Shown: positions 9,597 to 19,224, counted from the first letter of the stretch. The stretch: 64,000 bases of DNA from Butyrivibrio sp. (GCA_022486625.1 JAKVKH010000002.1:124001-188000); one strand, 5' to 3'. The notes: generated by a model from the letters alone, not told the origin. Translations and numbers: made by a program.

Positions 9597-9636
9597 TGCA
9601 TAACGTTTATTAACAGGAAAGAATACCAGGAAAAAC

Positions 9637-12273
9637 ATGAGAAAGATTGTATATAAATCGAAAGCAGTCCAGGCAGTGATTGCCATTCTGGCACTTATTG
9701 CAATATTGATGATCTGGCCGGTGCGCATGTGGAGTACGACCTGGACCGGTGTCAGCGGCGGTGCCATTGCCGGTGAATCCGGCACGATTGACAGTACACA
9801 TGATATGGTGCAGAAATTTATGGCGCAGTATGGCTGCATCGGTTCGGTAGATGTCTATGTGACGCAGGTGATGGCAGGCAGGTATCTGCAGGCTGGACTG
9901 TATGACCAGAACATGCAGCCGGTTTATGATACGCTTGTTGATATGGGCACAGAGGAGATTCCCGGTTATATCCGGGTTCCGATGAAGGTCAGCCTGAAGG
10001 CCGGAGAGCAGTATACGCTCCTCATTACGCCGATGAATGCGTCCTTCAAGGTGGCTTATGAGGATATTCCGGCGTCAGTGTCCCCCTATATTCTGGAAAC
10101 TGCCTACCAGGATACCGCGGTGGAAGGGTATCATCTGGCAGCCAGGTACAATTATATTCTTCCGCTTGGCTGGCAGGCGTCAGTGGCGGCGGTGGCAGCA
10201 GTTATAGCAGCTGCGGTACTTCTGACCCTGCTGACCGGAGTATTTTACAGGAGAAATCCGGATCGGAATCATCGGATTGCAGTCCGGAGAGCAGTCCGGT
10301 ATACACTGAATCCGATCTGCGCGGCATTACTTGGTGCCATGATGATCATGGTATTTCCGTTGAAGCTGTTTGATGACCGCCCGGCAGATATTCTGTTTTA
10401 TGAACTGGGGCTGGTGATTACAGCCTTACTTGTATTTTATGGGATCAATCACCGCAGGAGTGAAACAGATGCGCATCTGCTTTCGAACTTTAAAAGTCCT
10501 TTTGCTACGGTAAAGGCAATCGGACAGATGGCAGCGATTGCGCTTGCAGTGAAATTTGGCTGCGAGTATATGAATGCATTGTATGATATATATCATACGC
10601 TGGCAGAGCGTAAACAGATGATCTGCCTGCTGTGCCTGATTATTCTGACTTTTTCTGCAAAAGAGCTTCTGAACCGGTATAATGCAGTATATCTGATTGC
10701 AGCGACTGCGTCCGGGGTGTATTTCTATTTTGTCAATCGGCTTGCAGTGACGGAAAAGGAGTATAATCTTCACAATGCAGCGCTTACATACGGAATAGTC
10801 ATAGCAGTTCTTGGAGGGATGATTGCCATTAACCTTCTGATGCTGCTGATCAGTGCTGTAATGGCAGCGCATGCCGGAGAAAAGAAAAGGAAACCCGTAA
10901 GGTTGTCCCTGTTCGGAATTTTACTGGCAGTGTTTTTTGCAGTAATTGTAATTATGCGCAATACCAGATGGTGGGGCGTGGCACTTGCAGTTACCTATAC
11001 CGTTTTTTATCTGCGTTTCTACGTATGGAAGGAAAAAAAACAGTGGCTGGATATTCTGAGCGGAGGCCTGATGCTCAATTTTATCGGTTCATGGATTTAC
11101 TGCATTTTGTTCCGTTATTTTGCCGGCTTTGTTTCTGCAAGATTTTCTTTTGTGTTCCATACGGTGACCGTGACTGCGGAATATCTTACCTTTATGGAAT
11201 GTACAGCAGCGGTGCTGCTGCTGTCTGCGCTTTACAGACAAAAGCGCGGCTGCAGTTTCCGTAAGTTGGCAGAGGGTGTCTGGAAAGAATTTATTCTGTT
11301 TGGCATGGTAACGGCATATGTGATCTTTACCATGTCCCGTACGGCATATCTTGCGGTGGGAGCTTCCTGCCTGATTCTGCTGCTGATGGTAGTAAGGGGA
11401 AGAGGAAGCGTCAGAACAGGATTCTTTTTCCGAAATCTGCTGATCTGCATTATGGCGGCAGTGATCTGTTTTCCGGCAGCATTTGCGTTGCAGAGACTTG
11501 TACCGGCGGTTGTCGGCAAACCATACATTTTTACCATTGAGGATACGGTGACAGATCTTCGCGGCGGTGCAGAGTGGGACAGCCGTTCATTTATGTGTGT
11601 GGAACGTTTTGAAGCCATGTTTATGGAAAAGATACTCGGAATGGGAGGAATGTCGTATAATTATCCGAGAGACAGATATAATTATGACAGCAATGGGAAT
11701 CTGATTTATGGACCGGACGGAGAGCCGGTAACGGCGGATGCATCTGCAAAGGCCGTGAATCTGTTTGCCAGTATGCGGCTGACAGGTGATGAGAAGATGC
11801 TCCTTGTATCTGCACAGGATGCTGCGGGAACCTCAGATTCAGGAGCGGCAGACAATACGCAGAGCAGTGAATCAGGACTCGATGAATTCAGTAATGGCAG
11901 ATTTACCATATTCGGAGCATATCTGTCACAGATGAATCTGACAGGGCATGAGCAGATGGGCGCAACACTTCCGGATGGAGAGGTTGCGGTTCATGCGCAC
12001 AATACCTATCTTCAGGTTGCATACGATCATGGGGTTCCGGCGGGGATTCTGTTTATCGTGGTTATTTTTGCGGCACTTGCTGCCGGGTTTGTATATGATG
12101 AAAAAATGGGGAAAAGGCGCAGAATATCTGCACTTCCGATGGCAATTACACTTGGCTTTGCGGTTGCGGGGCTGACGGAATGGGTATTCCAGTTCAGCAA
12201 TCCGATGACGATAGCACTTATGCTGTCCTTTGCACCGCTGATTTATTCCAGTAAATCTGAGAGGCTTTCATGA
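9637..12273 (+). CDS. O-antigen ligase/polymerase-like membrane protein with N-terminal extracytoplasmic domain
   Basis: This is an 878-residue protein of the O-antigen ligase/Wzy type, which joins lipid-linked glycan units outside the membrane. After one N-terminal helix (about 8-28) there is a soluble, strand-rich region (about 29-170), then about twelve helices. A long outer loop (about 600-780) ends in H786-A-H788-N789-TYLQ, the ligase-family histidine signature that precedes the last helices. Most Wzy or ligase proteins are 400-500 residues without such an N-terminal domain, so this is an extended form. AGGA at 9628-9631 supports the start, and its stop forms ATGA with the next gene. Confidence 0.85.
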   Translation: MRKIVYKSKAVQAVIAILALIAILMIWPVRMWSTTWTGVSGGAIAGESGTIDSTHDMVQKFMAQYGCIGSVDVYVTQVMAGRYLQAGLYDQNMQPVYDTLVDMGTEEIPGYIRVPMKVSLKAGEQYTLLITPMNASFKVAYEDIPASVSPYILETAYQDTAVEGYHLAARYNYILPLGWQASVAAVAAVIAAAVLLTLLTGVFYRRNPDRNHRIAVRRAVRYTLNPICAALLGAMMIMVFPLKLFDDRPADILFYELGLVITALLVFYGINHRRSETDAHLLSNFKSPFATVKAIGQMAAIALAVKFGCEYMNALYDIYHTLAERKQMICLLCLIILTFSAKELLNRYNAVYLIAATASGVYFYFVNRLAVTEKEYNLHNAALTYGIVIAVLGGMIAINLLMLLISAVMAAHAGEKKRKPVRLSLFGILLAVFFAVIVIMRNTRWWGVALAVTYTVFYLRFYVWKEKKQWLDILSGGLMLNFIGSWIYCILFRYFAGFVSARFSFVFHTVTVTAEYLTFMECTAAVLLLSALYRQKRGCSFRKLAEGVWKEFILFGMVTAYVIFTMSRTAYLAVGASCLILLLMVVRGRGSVRTGFFFRNLLICIMAAVICFPAAFALQRLVPAVVGKPYIFTIEDTVTDLRGGAEWDSRSFMCVERFEAMFMEKILGMGGMSYNYPRDRYNYDSNGNLIYGPDGEPVTADASAKAVNLFASMRLTGDEKMLLVSAQDAAGTSDSGAADNTQSSESGLDEFSNGRFTIFGAYLSQMNLTGHEQMGATLPDGEVAVHAHNTYLQVAYDHGVPAGILFIVVIFAALAAGFVYDEKMGKRRRISALPMAITLGFAVAGLTEWVFQFSNPMTIALMLSFAPLIYSSKSERLS

Positions 12274-14213
12274 AAGACAGGGAAAAGAAAACAATCAATA
12301 TAGTAAAAGTGTACCGGCAGGTGGCACTGGTGATTTACGATATTATCAGTATCATAGCGGCAAGTTATCTGGCAATTCTGATGCGTTATGAATTTCATGT
12401 GGCGAATATTCCGGATCATTTCCTGACGCCTGTAAATGAATTTCTGCCGATCAACATTCTGATCACGCTGGCTTTTTTCTATGGATTCAGGCTTTATCAC
12501 AGCCTCTGGGCATATGCAGGAGAAAGCGAGCTTCAGAATCTGGTGGTTGCCTGTGTGCTTTCCGGTGTGGTAAACGGTATCGGACTGCAGTTTTTCAAGA
12601 TCAGGTCGCAGGCAGTGCCGCAGAGCTATTATTTTATGTATACATTTCTGCTGATTACGTTTATTTTTATCAGCAGATTTTCCTATCGTTTTCTGCGCAG
12701 TCAGAAGCATAAGCAGGAAAATAAGAAAAACAGTACATCGGTAATGGTGATCGGTGCTGGAGAAGCTGCCAACATCATCATCAAGGAAATTGTTACCAGT
12801 AATTATTCCACAATGGTCATCCGCTGCATTATTGATGATGATAAGAACAAGTGGGGACGGTATATACAGGGAATCCGCGTTGCAGGTGGAAGGGATAAGA
12901 TCATTGAATGTGCGGATCTGTATGACATAGATGAAATTATTCTGGCAATTCCTTCCGCGTCAAGGAGTGAACTCAGTAAGATCCTGACGATCTGTAAGGA
13001 AACCAACTGCAAACTGCAGTCACTTCCCGGTGTTTATCAGCTTGTAAACGGCGAAGTCAATGTCAGTAAGCTGCGGGATGTGGAAATTGAGGATCTGCTC
13101 GGACGTGAACCGATTTCCGTGGATATTGATTCCATTATCGGTTATGTCAGCGGAAAAGTCGTGCTGGTCACAGGCGGAGGAGGTTCCATCGGCAGCGAAC
13201 TGTGCAGGCAGATCGCCGGACATAAGCCAAAACAGCTGATTATTGTTGATATTTATGAAAATAATGCCTATGACATTCAGCAGGAGCTGAAAATAAAGTA
13301 TCCGGAGTTGAATCTGGTTGTACTGATTGCATCGGTTCGTAATACATCCAGGATCAACTGGATTTTTGATACCTATCATCCGGATATTGTTTATCATGCG
13401 GCAGCACATAAGCATGTGCCGCTGATGGAAGACAGCCCGAATGAAGCCATTAAGAATAATGTCTTCGGAACCTGGAAAACAGCAATGGCTGCTGCAATGA
13501 GCGGTACAAGGAAATTCGTCATGATTTCCACGGACAAGGCAGTGAATCCGACCAACATCATGGGTGCCAGCAAGAGAATCTGTGAGATGATCATACAGAC
13601 TTTTAACAGACATTATGATACGGAATTTGTGGCAGTCCGTTTTGGAAATGTACTTGGAAGTAACGGAAGTGTAATTCCGCTGTTTAAAAGACAGATTGCG
13701 GCAGGCGGGCCCGTAACCGTAACAGATCCGGAAATCATCCGGTATTTCATGACCATTCCGGAAGCTGTATCGCTGGTATTACAGGCAGGCGCCTATGCAA
13801 AGGGCGGAGAAATCTTTATACTGGATATGGGTGAGCCGGTGAAAATTCTGGATCTTGCGGAAAATCTGATCAAATTGTCAGGACTCAAGGTCGGAGAAGA
13901 TATTAAAATCGAGTTTACGGGACTTCGTCCGGGTGAAAAACTCTTTGAAGAAATGCTGATGGATGAAGAGGGCATGCAGGATACCGCCAATAAGATGATT
14001 CATATCGGGAGACCGATTGAACTTAATGAAACGGAGTTCTTCCAGGGACTTGAGAAGCTTAATGATGCATCCAAGGCGGAGTCTCAGAATATCCGTGATC
14101 TGGTAAAGGAAGTTGTGACAACGTATCATCCGAAGTCCAATGCCGATCAGCACTGCGAGGAGCATGAGAAACAGATGGCGCGTGTTGCAGCGAAGATTAA
14201 TGCAACAGAGTAA
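12270..14213 (+). CDS. Membrane-bound UDP-GlcNAc 4,6-dehydratase (PglF/CapD/WbpM type)
   Basis: This 647-residue enzyme has the long PglF/WbpM architecture. Four N-terminal helices lie within about 15-115, then a first Rossmann-like segment near 150 (VIGAGEAAN), then the catalytic SDR domain with TGGGGSIGSE near 300. The STDKAVNPTNIMGASK stretch near 420-435 carries Met in place of the SDR tyrosine, as in large 4,6-dehydratases. It should convert UDP-GlcNAc to UDP-2-acetamido-4-keto-2,4,6-trideoxyhexose at the inner membrane face. The aminotransferase directly downstream is the natural next step. Translation is coupled to the polymerase by ATGA. Confidence 0.92.
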   Translation: MKDREKKTINIVKVYRQVALVIYDIISIIAASYLAILMRYEFHVANIPDHFLTPVNEFLPINILITLAFFYGFRLYHSLWAYAGESELQNLVVACVLSGVVNGIGLQFFKIRSQAVPQSYYFMYTFLLITFIFISRFSYRFLRSQKHKQENKKNSTSVMVIGAGEAANIIIKEIVTSNYSTMVIRCIIDDDKNKWGRYIQGIRVAGGRDKIIECADLYDIDEIILAIPSASRSELSKILTICKETNCKLQSLPGVYQLVNGEVNVSKLRDVEIEDLLGREPISVDIDSIIGYVSGKVVLVTGGGGSIGSELCRQIAGHKPKQLIIVDIYENNAYDIQQELKIKYPELNLVVLIASVRNTSRINWIFDTYHPDIVYHAAAHKHVPLMEDSPNEAIKNNVFGTWKTAMAAAMSGTRKFVMISTDKAVNPTNIMGASKRICEMIIQTFNRHYDTEFVAVRFGNVLGSNGSVIPLFKRQIAAGGPVTVTDPEIIRYFMTIPEAVSLVLQAGAYAKGGEIFILDMGEPVKILDLAENLIKLSGLKVGEDIKIEFTGLRPGEKLFEEMLMDEEGMQDTANKMIHIGRPIELNETEFFQGLEKLNDASKAESQNIRDLVKEVVTTYHPKSNADQHCEEHEKQMARVAAKINATE

Positions 14214-14245
14214 CATAAATCAATTCTGGAAGTGAGGGTAATCAA

Positions 14246-15442
14246 ATGGAAAAACTGGCAATAGAAGGCGGATATCCTGTCCGCGGCAGTAAGCTGTATT
14301 ATGGCAGACAGTGGATTAATGAGGATGATATTCATGCAGTGGATGAAGTGCTTCGCAGTGATTTTCTGACCTGCGGACCTAAGGTGGATGAACTGGAGCG
14401 TACGCTTGCGGAATTTGGCGGAGCCAGATATGCAGTTGTGGTGAACAGCGATACCAGTGCACTTCACTGTGCATGTATGGCAGCGGGAATAGGCCCCGGA
14501 GATGAGGTCATCACAACCCCCATTACATTTGCTGCAAGTGCAAATTGTGCGCTGTACTGCGGTGCCAGACCTGTTTTTGCGGATATTGATCCCAGAACCT
14601 ATAATATTGATCCGGAAAGCATCCGGGCACATATTACCGAGCATACAAAAGCTGTTGTGGCAGTTGATTTTACAGGTCAGGCAGTTCAGATTGATGAGAT
14701 CCGTGCCATCTGTAAAGAGCATCATCTGGTCTTTATTGAAGATGCGGCACATTCCATTGCAACAGAATATAAGGGGAAAAGAGTCGGTGGACTTGCGGAT
14801 ATGACATGTTTCAGCTTTCATCCGGTGAAAACCATTACCGGAGGCGAGGGCGGTGCCATTCTGACCAATGATGAGAAACTTTATCAGAAGCTCGTGCTGG
14901 CACATTCACACGGAATTACCCATGATGAAAGTCAGATGGAAGGGGCTCCGCATGAAGGACCGTGGTATTATGAACAGATCTCTATCGGTTACAATTACCG
15001 CATGACAGATTTCCAGGCAGCTCTGATCAGCAGTCAGATGAAGCGGATCGGTGAATTCAAGAAGAGAAGACAGGAAATTGTAAAGGCATATAACGATGCA
15101 TTTAATCAGATTCCGGAGATCATTGTACAGCAGGAAATTCCGGAATCGGATACCTGCAGACATCTGTATGTGATCCAGCTGGATCTGAAAAAGCTGAAGT
15201 GTTCAAGACGTGAATTCTTTGATGCAATGAGTGCTGAAAATGTACAGTGCCAGATTCATTATGTTCCGGTATACTGGTTCCCGTATTATGAACATCTGGG
15301 ATATCAGAAGGGGCTGTGCCCGAATGCGGAGGCATTTTATAAGGGAATCATGAGTGTACCGCTCTATCCGAAGATGACAGATCAGGATGTTCATGATGTG
15401 ATTCATGCCGTCAGCAAACTTGTTGAAAACTATCGGAAATAA
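14246..15442 (+). CDS. DegT-family 4-aminotransferase for UDP-4-keto-trideoxyhexose (PglE/PseC-like)
   Basis: This is a PLP aminotransferase of 398 residues. Lys195 in SFHPVKTITGGEGG is the PLP lysine and Asp166 in FIEDAAHS the ring-nitrogen contact. Overall it looks most like PseC. PseC works on the L-altro ketosugar made by PseB, but the partner here is a PglF/WbpM-type dehydratase, which retains the D-configuration. The product is therefore more likely UDP-2-acetamido-4-amino-2,4,6-trideoxyglucose, or its galacto form, as with PglE or WbpE. No PglD-type acetyltransferase follows. That leaves the new 4-amino group free for the enzymes encoded at 16101-18110. Confidence 0.9.
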   Translation: MEKLAIEGGYPVRGSKLYYGRQWINEDDIHAVDEVLRSDFLTCGPKVDELERTLAEFGGARYAVVVNSDTSALHCACMAAGIGPGDEVITTPITFAASANCALYCGARPVFADIDPRTYNIDPESIRAHITEHTKAVVAVDFTGQAVQIDEIRAICKEHHLVFIEDAAHSIATEYKGKRVGGLADMTCFSFHPVKTITGGEGGAILTNDEKLYQKLVLAHSHGITHDESQMEGAPHEGPWYYEQISIGYNYRMTDFQAALISSQMKRIGEFKKRRQEIVKAYNDAFNQIPEIIVQQEIPESDTCRHLYVIQLDLKKLKCSRREFFDAMSAENVQCQIHYVPVYWFPYYEHLGYQKGLCPNAEAFYKGIMSVPLYPKMTDQDVHDVIHAVSKLVENYRK

Positions 15443-15457
15443 AATGCAGGAGGTCAC

Positions 15458-16093
15458 GTGGTTTACCGAAAATTTGTAAAAAGACTGTTGGATGTGATGA
15501 TATCGCTTCTGATCCTGATTCTGTTCAGCTGGCTGTATCTGATTCTGGTTATTCTGGTCAGAGTAAAGCTGGGGGCGCCGGTACTGTTTACGCAGGAAAG
15601 ACCGGGCAGAAACGGAGAGACTTTCAGATTATATAAGTTCCGTTCCATGACAGATCAGCGGGATGCACAGGGAAAGCTCCTGCCGGACGCGGACAGGCTT
15701 CCTGCATTTGGGCGTGCACTTCGGGCAACCAGTCTGGATGAACTGCCGGAATTCCTGAATATTCTTAAAGGGGATATGAGCTTTGTAGGCCCAAGACCCC
15801 TTCTGGTCCGGTATCTGCCCTATTATACAGAGGAAGAGATGCATCGCCATGATGTCCGTCCGGGACTTACAGGACTTGCACAGGTGAATGGACGCAATGC
15901 GCTTGGCTGGGAAGACAGATTCCGGTATGATCTTGAATATGTCAGAAAATGCAGCTTTGGTATGGATCTGAAGATCATTGGCATGACTGTCGGCAAAGTG
16001 CTGCATCATTCCGGCGTTCAGTCAGGAGCAGAGCAGACCGTGCCCGACTTTGATGTATACAGAAAATCACAGGGATATACTCCCAAGAGGTAA
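15458..16093 (+). CDS. PglC-like phosphoglycosyl transferase (initiating sugar transferase)
   Basis: This is a monotopic phosphoglycosyl transferase of 211 residues that moves a phospho-sugar from UDP to undecaprenyl phosphate, the first committed step of glycan assembly. The N-terminal re-entrant hydrophobic helix is at about 10-33, then the RLYKFRSM motif. The catalytic Asp-Glu pair (D93, E94 in SLDELPEF) falls at the same numbering as in C. jejuni PglC. A GPRPLL/RPGLTGLAQVNGR block follows. It lacks the extra membrane domain of WbaP/WcaJ, so it is the small PglC form. It starts with GTG after a near-perfect AGGAGGT site. It is the only initiating transferase seen in the window. Confidence 0.95.
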   Translation: MVYRKFVKRLLDVMISLLILILFSWLYLILVILVRVKLGAPVLFTQERPGRNGETFRLYKFRSMTDQRDAQGKLLPDADRLPAFGRALRATSLDELPEFLNILKGDMSFVGPRPLLVRYLPYYTEEEMHRHDVRPGLTGLAQVNGRNALGWEDRFRYDLEYVRKCSFGMDLKIIGMTVGKVLHHSGVQSGAEQTVPDFDVYRKSQGYTPKR

Positions 16094-16100
16094 GATCAGC

Positions 16101-17078
16101 GTGCGTGATAAAAACGGAAAATGTAATCGGATCGGTGTTCTGGAGCAGACGTTTGCACCGACACCGATTTATCAGTTATCAGAAGAATATTCTGACAATG
16201 AAATTTATATCAAAAGAGATGACCTGATTCCTTTCAGTTTCGGCGGTAATAAGGCAAGGAAGGCAGCGCAGTTTTACAAAGAAATCATGGAGCAGCAGCC
16301 GGATGTCATTATGACTTATGGCTCAAACAGCTCCAATCACTGCAGAATCATTGCCAATATGGCAGCGTCTATGGGCCTTCCCTGTCATATTATTTCGCCG
16401 GATGAAAGGGTGGAAGGAAAAAATGGAAGGGACCTCTGCAACTCCATACTGGTAAGACAGTTCGGGGCAACGGTGGAGACCTGCCCGGTAACAGAAGTTG
16501 CAGATACAATTGAGACCCGGAAGAAAGAATATCTGGGAAGGGGAATGCAACCGTATTTTATTATGGGCGGCGGACATGGAAATGCCGGAACACAGGCCTA
16601 TGTAAATACCTATGCAGAGATTCTGCAGCAGGAAGAACAGATGCGGCTTCACTTTGACAGGATTGTGCATGCATCGGGAACAGGAACCACGCAGGCAGGG
16701 CTGATCTGCGGGAAGCTGCTGCAGAAAGGTCATATCCCGGTTACCGGTATCAGTATTGCAAGGAGCAATCCCCGCGGCAGAGGAGTTGTGCGGGAGAGTA
16801 TCAGGGATTATCTGGGAGATCGTTTTGAAGCGCTTTACAGCGAAAAGGAACTGGAGTTTACAGATGCCTATATCTGCGGCGGCTATGGGAAATATGTAGC
16901 GGAAATTTCACAGATGATTGATCATGTGATGCAGACAGAGGGAATTCCGATGGATACCACGTATGTAGGTAAGGCGTTCTGGGGAATGATCCGTATGCTG
17001 GAAGAGCAGAAGATTCACGGTCAGAAGATTCTGTTCATTCATACCGGTGGTACGCCGCTGTTTTTTGACCGGATATGA
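16101..17078 (+). CDS. PLP-dependent deaminase/desulfhydrase-fold enzyme (ACC deaminase/D-cysteine desulfhydrase family)
   Basis: This is a fold-type II PLP enzyme of 325 residues. The KRDDL...GGNKARK block gives Lys51 as the PLP lysine. A GSNSSNH segment (74-80) matches the substrate-binding SNH of the ACC deaminase and D-cysteine desulfhydrase family, and a glycine-rich phosphate site lies downstream. Relatives act on small amino acids by elimination, deamination or racemisation. I start it at GTG 16101, behind AGAGGT at 16086-16091; an ATG at 16050 would overlap pglC by 44 bases. Its place between the PglC-like enzyme and an ATP-grasp ligase suggests it supplies or edits an amino acid for the ligase. 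That is inference. Confidence 0.85.
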   Translation: MRDKNGKCNRIGVLEQTFAPTPIYQLSEEYSDNEIYIKRDDLIPFSFGGNKARKAAQFYKEIMEQQPDVIMTYGSNSSNHCRIIANMAASMGLPCHIISPDERVEGKNGRDLCNSILVRQFGATVETCPVTEVADTIETRKKEYLGRGMQPYFIMGGGHGNAGTQAYVNTYAEILQQEEQMRLHFDRIVHASGTGTTQAGLICGKLLQKGHIPVTGISIARSNPRGRGVVRESIRDYLGDRFEALYSEKELEFTDAYICGGYGKYVAEISQMIDHVMQTEGIPMDTTYVGKAFWGMIRMLEEQKIHGQKILFIHTGGTPLFFDRI

Positions 17079-17129
17079 GATGAAAAAGAGACAGATCATG
17101 ATGCAAACTGCTTTGACATGGAGGAAAAA

Positions 17130-18110
17130 ATGACAAATATTCTGATATTAAGTGCAGGAACCAGAGATAAGGTGGTTCAGTATTTCAAGAAGGAACTCGG
17201 GGATCAGGGCAGCATCATTGCAACAGACTGCAGTAATATTGCACCGGCTATTTATGATGCGGACAGGGCTTTCCTGGTACCGCCGATTGTGGCAGACGGC
17301 TATATCGACAGGATACTGGAAATCTGTCGGAAGGAAAAGGTTACAGGAGTTTTTTCTCTGATTGATCCGGAACTGTCCCTTCTTGCGAAGCACCGGGCAC
17401 GTTTTGAAGAAATCGGAACGACACCGATTGTATCCTCCTATGAACTGTGTGAGATCTGTCTGGATAAGTACCGGATGTATCAGCTGCTGCAGGATAAAAA
17501 GATACGGACGGCAAAGTGTTATATTGATAAAAAGGAATTTTTCAGAGCCAAAAAGGCAGGGGAGATTTCCTATCCGGTATTTGTCAAACCGCAGAGGGGC
17601 AGCGCCAGCATCAATATCAACAAGGTAACAACAGATGCAGAGATCGAAACACTGTTCTGCATTTATGACGATCTGATGATTCAGGAATATATGGATGGGC
17701 AGGAATATGGCGCAGATGTCTATCTTGATCTGATTTCCGGCAAATGTACGTCCATTTTCCTGAAAGAAAAGATCAAAATGCGTGCGGGAGAGACTGATAA
17801 AGCGGTATCTGTCAAAGATCCGGAACTGTTTGAACAGATCAGAAGCTTTGCAGAGAGCTGCGGTTTCCGCGGAATGATTGATATTGATCTGTTCCGGGTT
17901 GATGGAAAATGGTATTTTTCGGAGGTAAATCCACGCTTTGGAGGAGGCTTCCCGCATGCCTATGGCTGCGGCGTCAATACGCCCCGCTCGGTGATCAGAA
18001 ACCTTCAGGGGCAGGAGAATCCGGTGACAATCGGGGATTACGAGGAAGGCGTCTACATGATGAAATATAATGAAGTCATGTTCCGGACACAGAGGCAGCT
18101 GTATGAGTAA
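17130..18110 (+). CDS. ATP-grasp ligase (carbamoyl-phosphate-synthase-like)
   Basis: This is a 326-residue ATP-grasp enzyme. It has an N-terminal Rossmann-like region (ILILSAGTRDK), the ATP-binding loop around YPVFVKPQRGSAS, an acidic IQEYMDGQEYGADV strand, and the C-terminal metal-binding FSEVNPRFGGG motif. ATP-grasp ligases activate a carboxylate as acyl phosphate and join it to an amine. With an upstream aminotransferase that makes a 4-amino sugar, an N-acyl or N-aminoacyl transfer to that amine is a good candidate reaction. I choose ATG 17130 because GGAGG lies at 17120-17124; ATG 17118 would overlap that site. Its end overlaps the GT4 gene by 8 bases. Confidence 0.87.
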   Translation: MTNILILSAGTRDKVVQYFKKELGDQGSIIATDCSNIAPAIYDADRAFLVPPIVADGYIDRILEICRKEKVTGVFSLIDPELSLLAKHRARFEEIGTTPIVSSYELCEICLDKYRMYQLLQDKKIRTAKCYIDKKEFFRAKKAGEISYPVFVKPQRGSASININKVTTDAEIETLFCIYDDLMIQEYMDGQEYGADVYLDLISGKCTSIFLKEKIKMRAGETDKAVSVKDPELFEQIRSFAESCGFRGMIDIDLFRVDGKWYFSEVNPRFGGGFPHAYGCGVNTPRSVIRNLQGQENPVTIGDYEEGVYMMKYNEVMFRTQRQLYE

Positions 18111-19224
18111 AATACTGATTCTGGCCAATTCTTCCGGCGGTCTTTATGATTTCAGAAACGAATTGCTGCTCCGGCTTTTGAAGGAAGGAAATGAAGTGCT
18201 GACCAGTCTCCCCGATACGGTCAGAACCGCAGAAATTGCAGCAGAGGGCTGCCGGGTGATTCATACACCGATTAATCGCCGCGGGATGAATCCGTCACAG
18301 GATTATCATCTGCTGAAGGAATATAAAAGACTTCTGAAGACGGAAAAGCCTGATCTTGTCATTACCTACACCATTAAGCCGAATATCTATGGCGGATTTC
18401 TGTGCAGAAAGCTTAAGATCCCTTATATTACGACCATCACAGGGCTTGGCAGTACATTTGAACGGGAAGGACTGATGAAAAAACTGATCGTCAGAATGTA
18501 CCGCGCAGGACTGCGGGGCTGTGAATGTATTTTTTTCCAGAATGCAGAGAACCGTGAGATATTCAGAAACCTTGGCATTACAGGGAAAAAGGACAGGCTT
18601 GTCGGCGGATCAGGAGTGGATCTGACGAGACACCCTGCAGAGCCCTATCCCGGTCATCAGGATGATGTGACAAGATTCGTATATGTCGGTCGTCTGATGA
18701 GGGAGAAAGGAACACAGGAGTATCTTACTGCGGCGCAGGCACTGCATGACCGGTATGATGACAGGGTGTCAGTTGCTGCCATCGGCTACTGTGACGATGA
18801 CTATCAGAGTCAGCTGGAAGAGGCACAGAAGAAAGGTATCCTGAAGGCAATTCCGTTCCAGAAGGATATTCACCCATACCTGAGAGAAGCAGATGCCGTG
18901 GTCATGCCCTCCTGGCATGAAGGTATGTCCAATGTGATTATGGAGGCTTCTGCAACCGGAAGACCGGTTCTGGCATCGGATATCAGCGGCTGTCGTGAGC
19001 TGGTTGAGGATGGAACCACGGGCTTTCTGTTTGAAGCAAGAAATGCACAGTCACTGATTGCAGCAATGAACAGATTTATGGAAACACCGCTCCAGGAGCG
19101 CGCCGCAATGGGACAGATGGCGAGGAAAAAGATGGAGCGTGAATTTGACAGACAGTGTATAATAGATGCGTATATGGATACGATTGATACGGTTCTGTCC
19201 CGGAGACAGGATAAGGTACAATAG
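18103..19224 (+). CDS. PglA-like GT4 glycosyltransferase
   Basis: This is a 373-residue GT-B retaining transferase. The N-terminal LANSSGGLYDFRNE segment and the THYTIKP-like TYTIKPNIYGG and TGLGSTFE motifs are those of PglA-type enzymes, which add the second sugar to an undecaprenyl-diphosphate-linked bacillosamine-type residue. The GT4 E-x7-E motif is E273...E281 (HEGMSNVIMEA). It begins 8 bases inside the ATP-grasp gene, so the two should be co-translated. Order with the PglC-like gene supports it acting directly after initiation. The donor sugar is not determined; UDP-GalNAc is used by the C. jejuni relative. Confidence 0.9.
   Translation: MSKILILANSSGGLYDFRNELLLRLLKEGNEVLTSLPDTVRTAEIAAEGCRVIHTPINRRGMNPSQDYHLLKEYKRLLKTEKPDLVITYTIKPNIYGGFLCRKLKIPYITTITGLGSTFEREGLMKKLIVRMYRAGLRGCECIFFQNAENREIFRNLGITGKKDRLVGGSGVDLTRHPAEPYPGHQDDVTRFVYVGRLMREKGTQEYLTAAQALHDRYDDRVSVAAIGYCDDDYQSQLEEAQKKGILKAIPFQKDIHPYLREADAVVMPSWHEGMSNVIMEASATGRPVLASDISGCRELVEDGTTGFLFEARNAQSLIAAMNRFMETPLQERAAMGQMARKKMEREFDRQCIIDAYMDTIDTVLSRRQDKVQ

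Noticed and set aside
19145..19163. TTGACA followed by TATAAT near the end of the PglA-like gene
   Set aside because: Both boxes are perfect but only 7 bases apart, far too close for sigma-70 recognition, and they lie within coding sequence.
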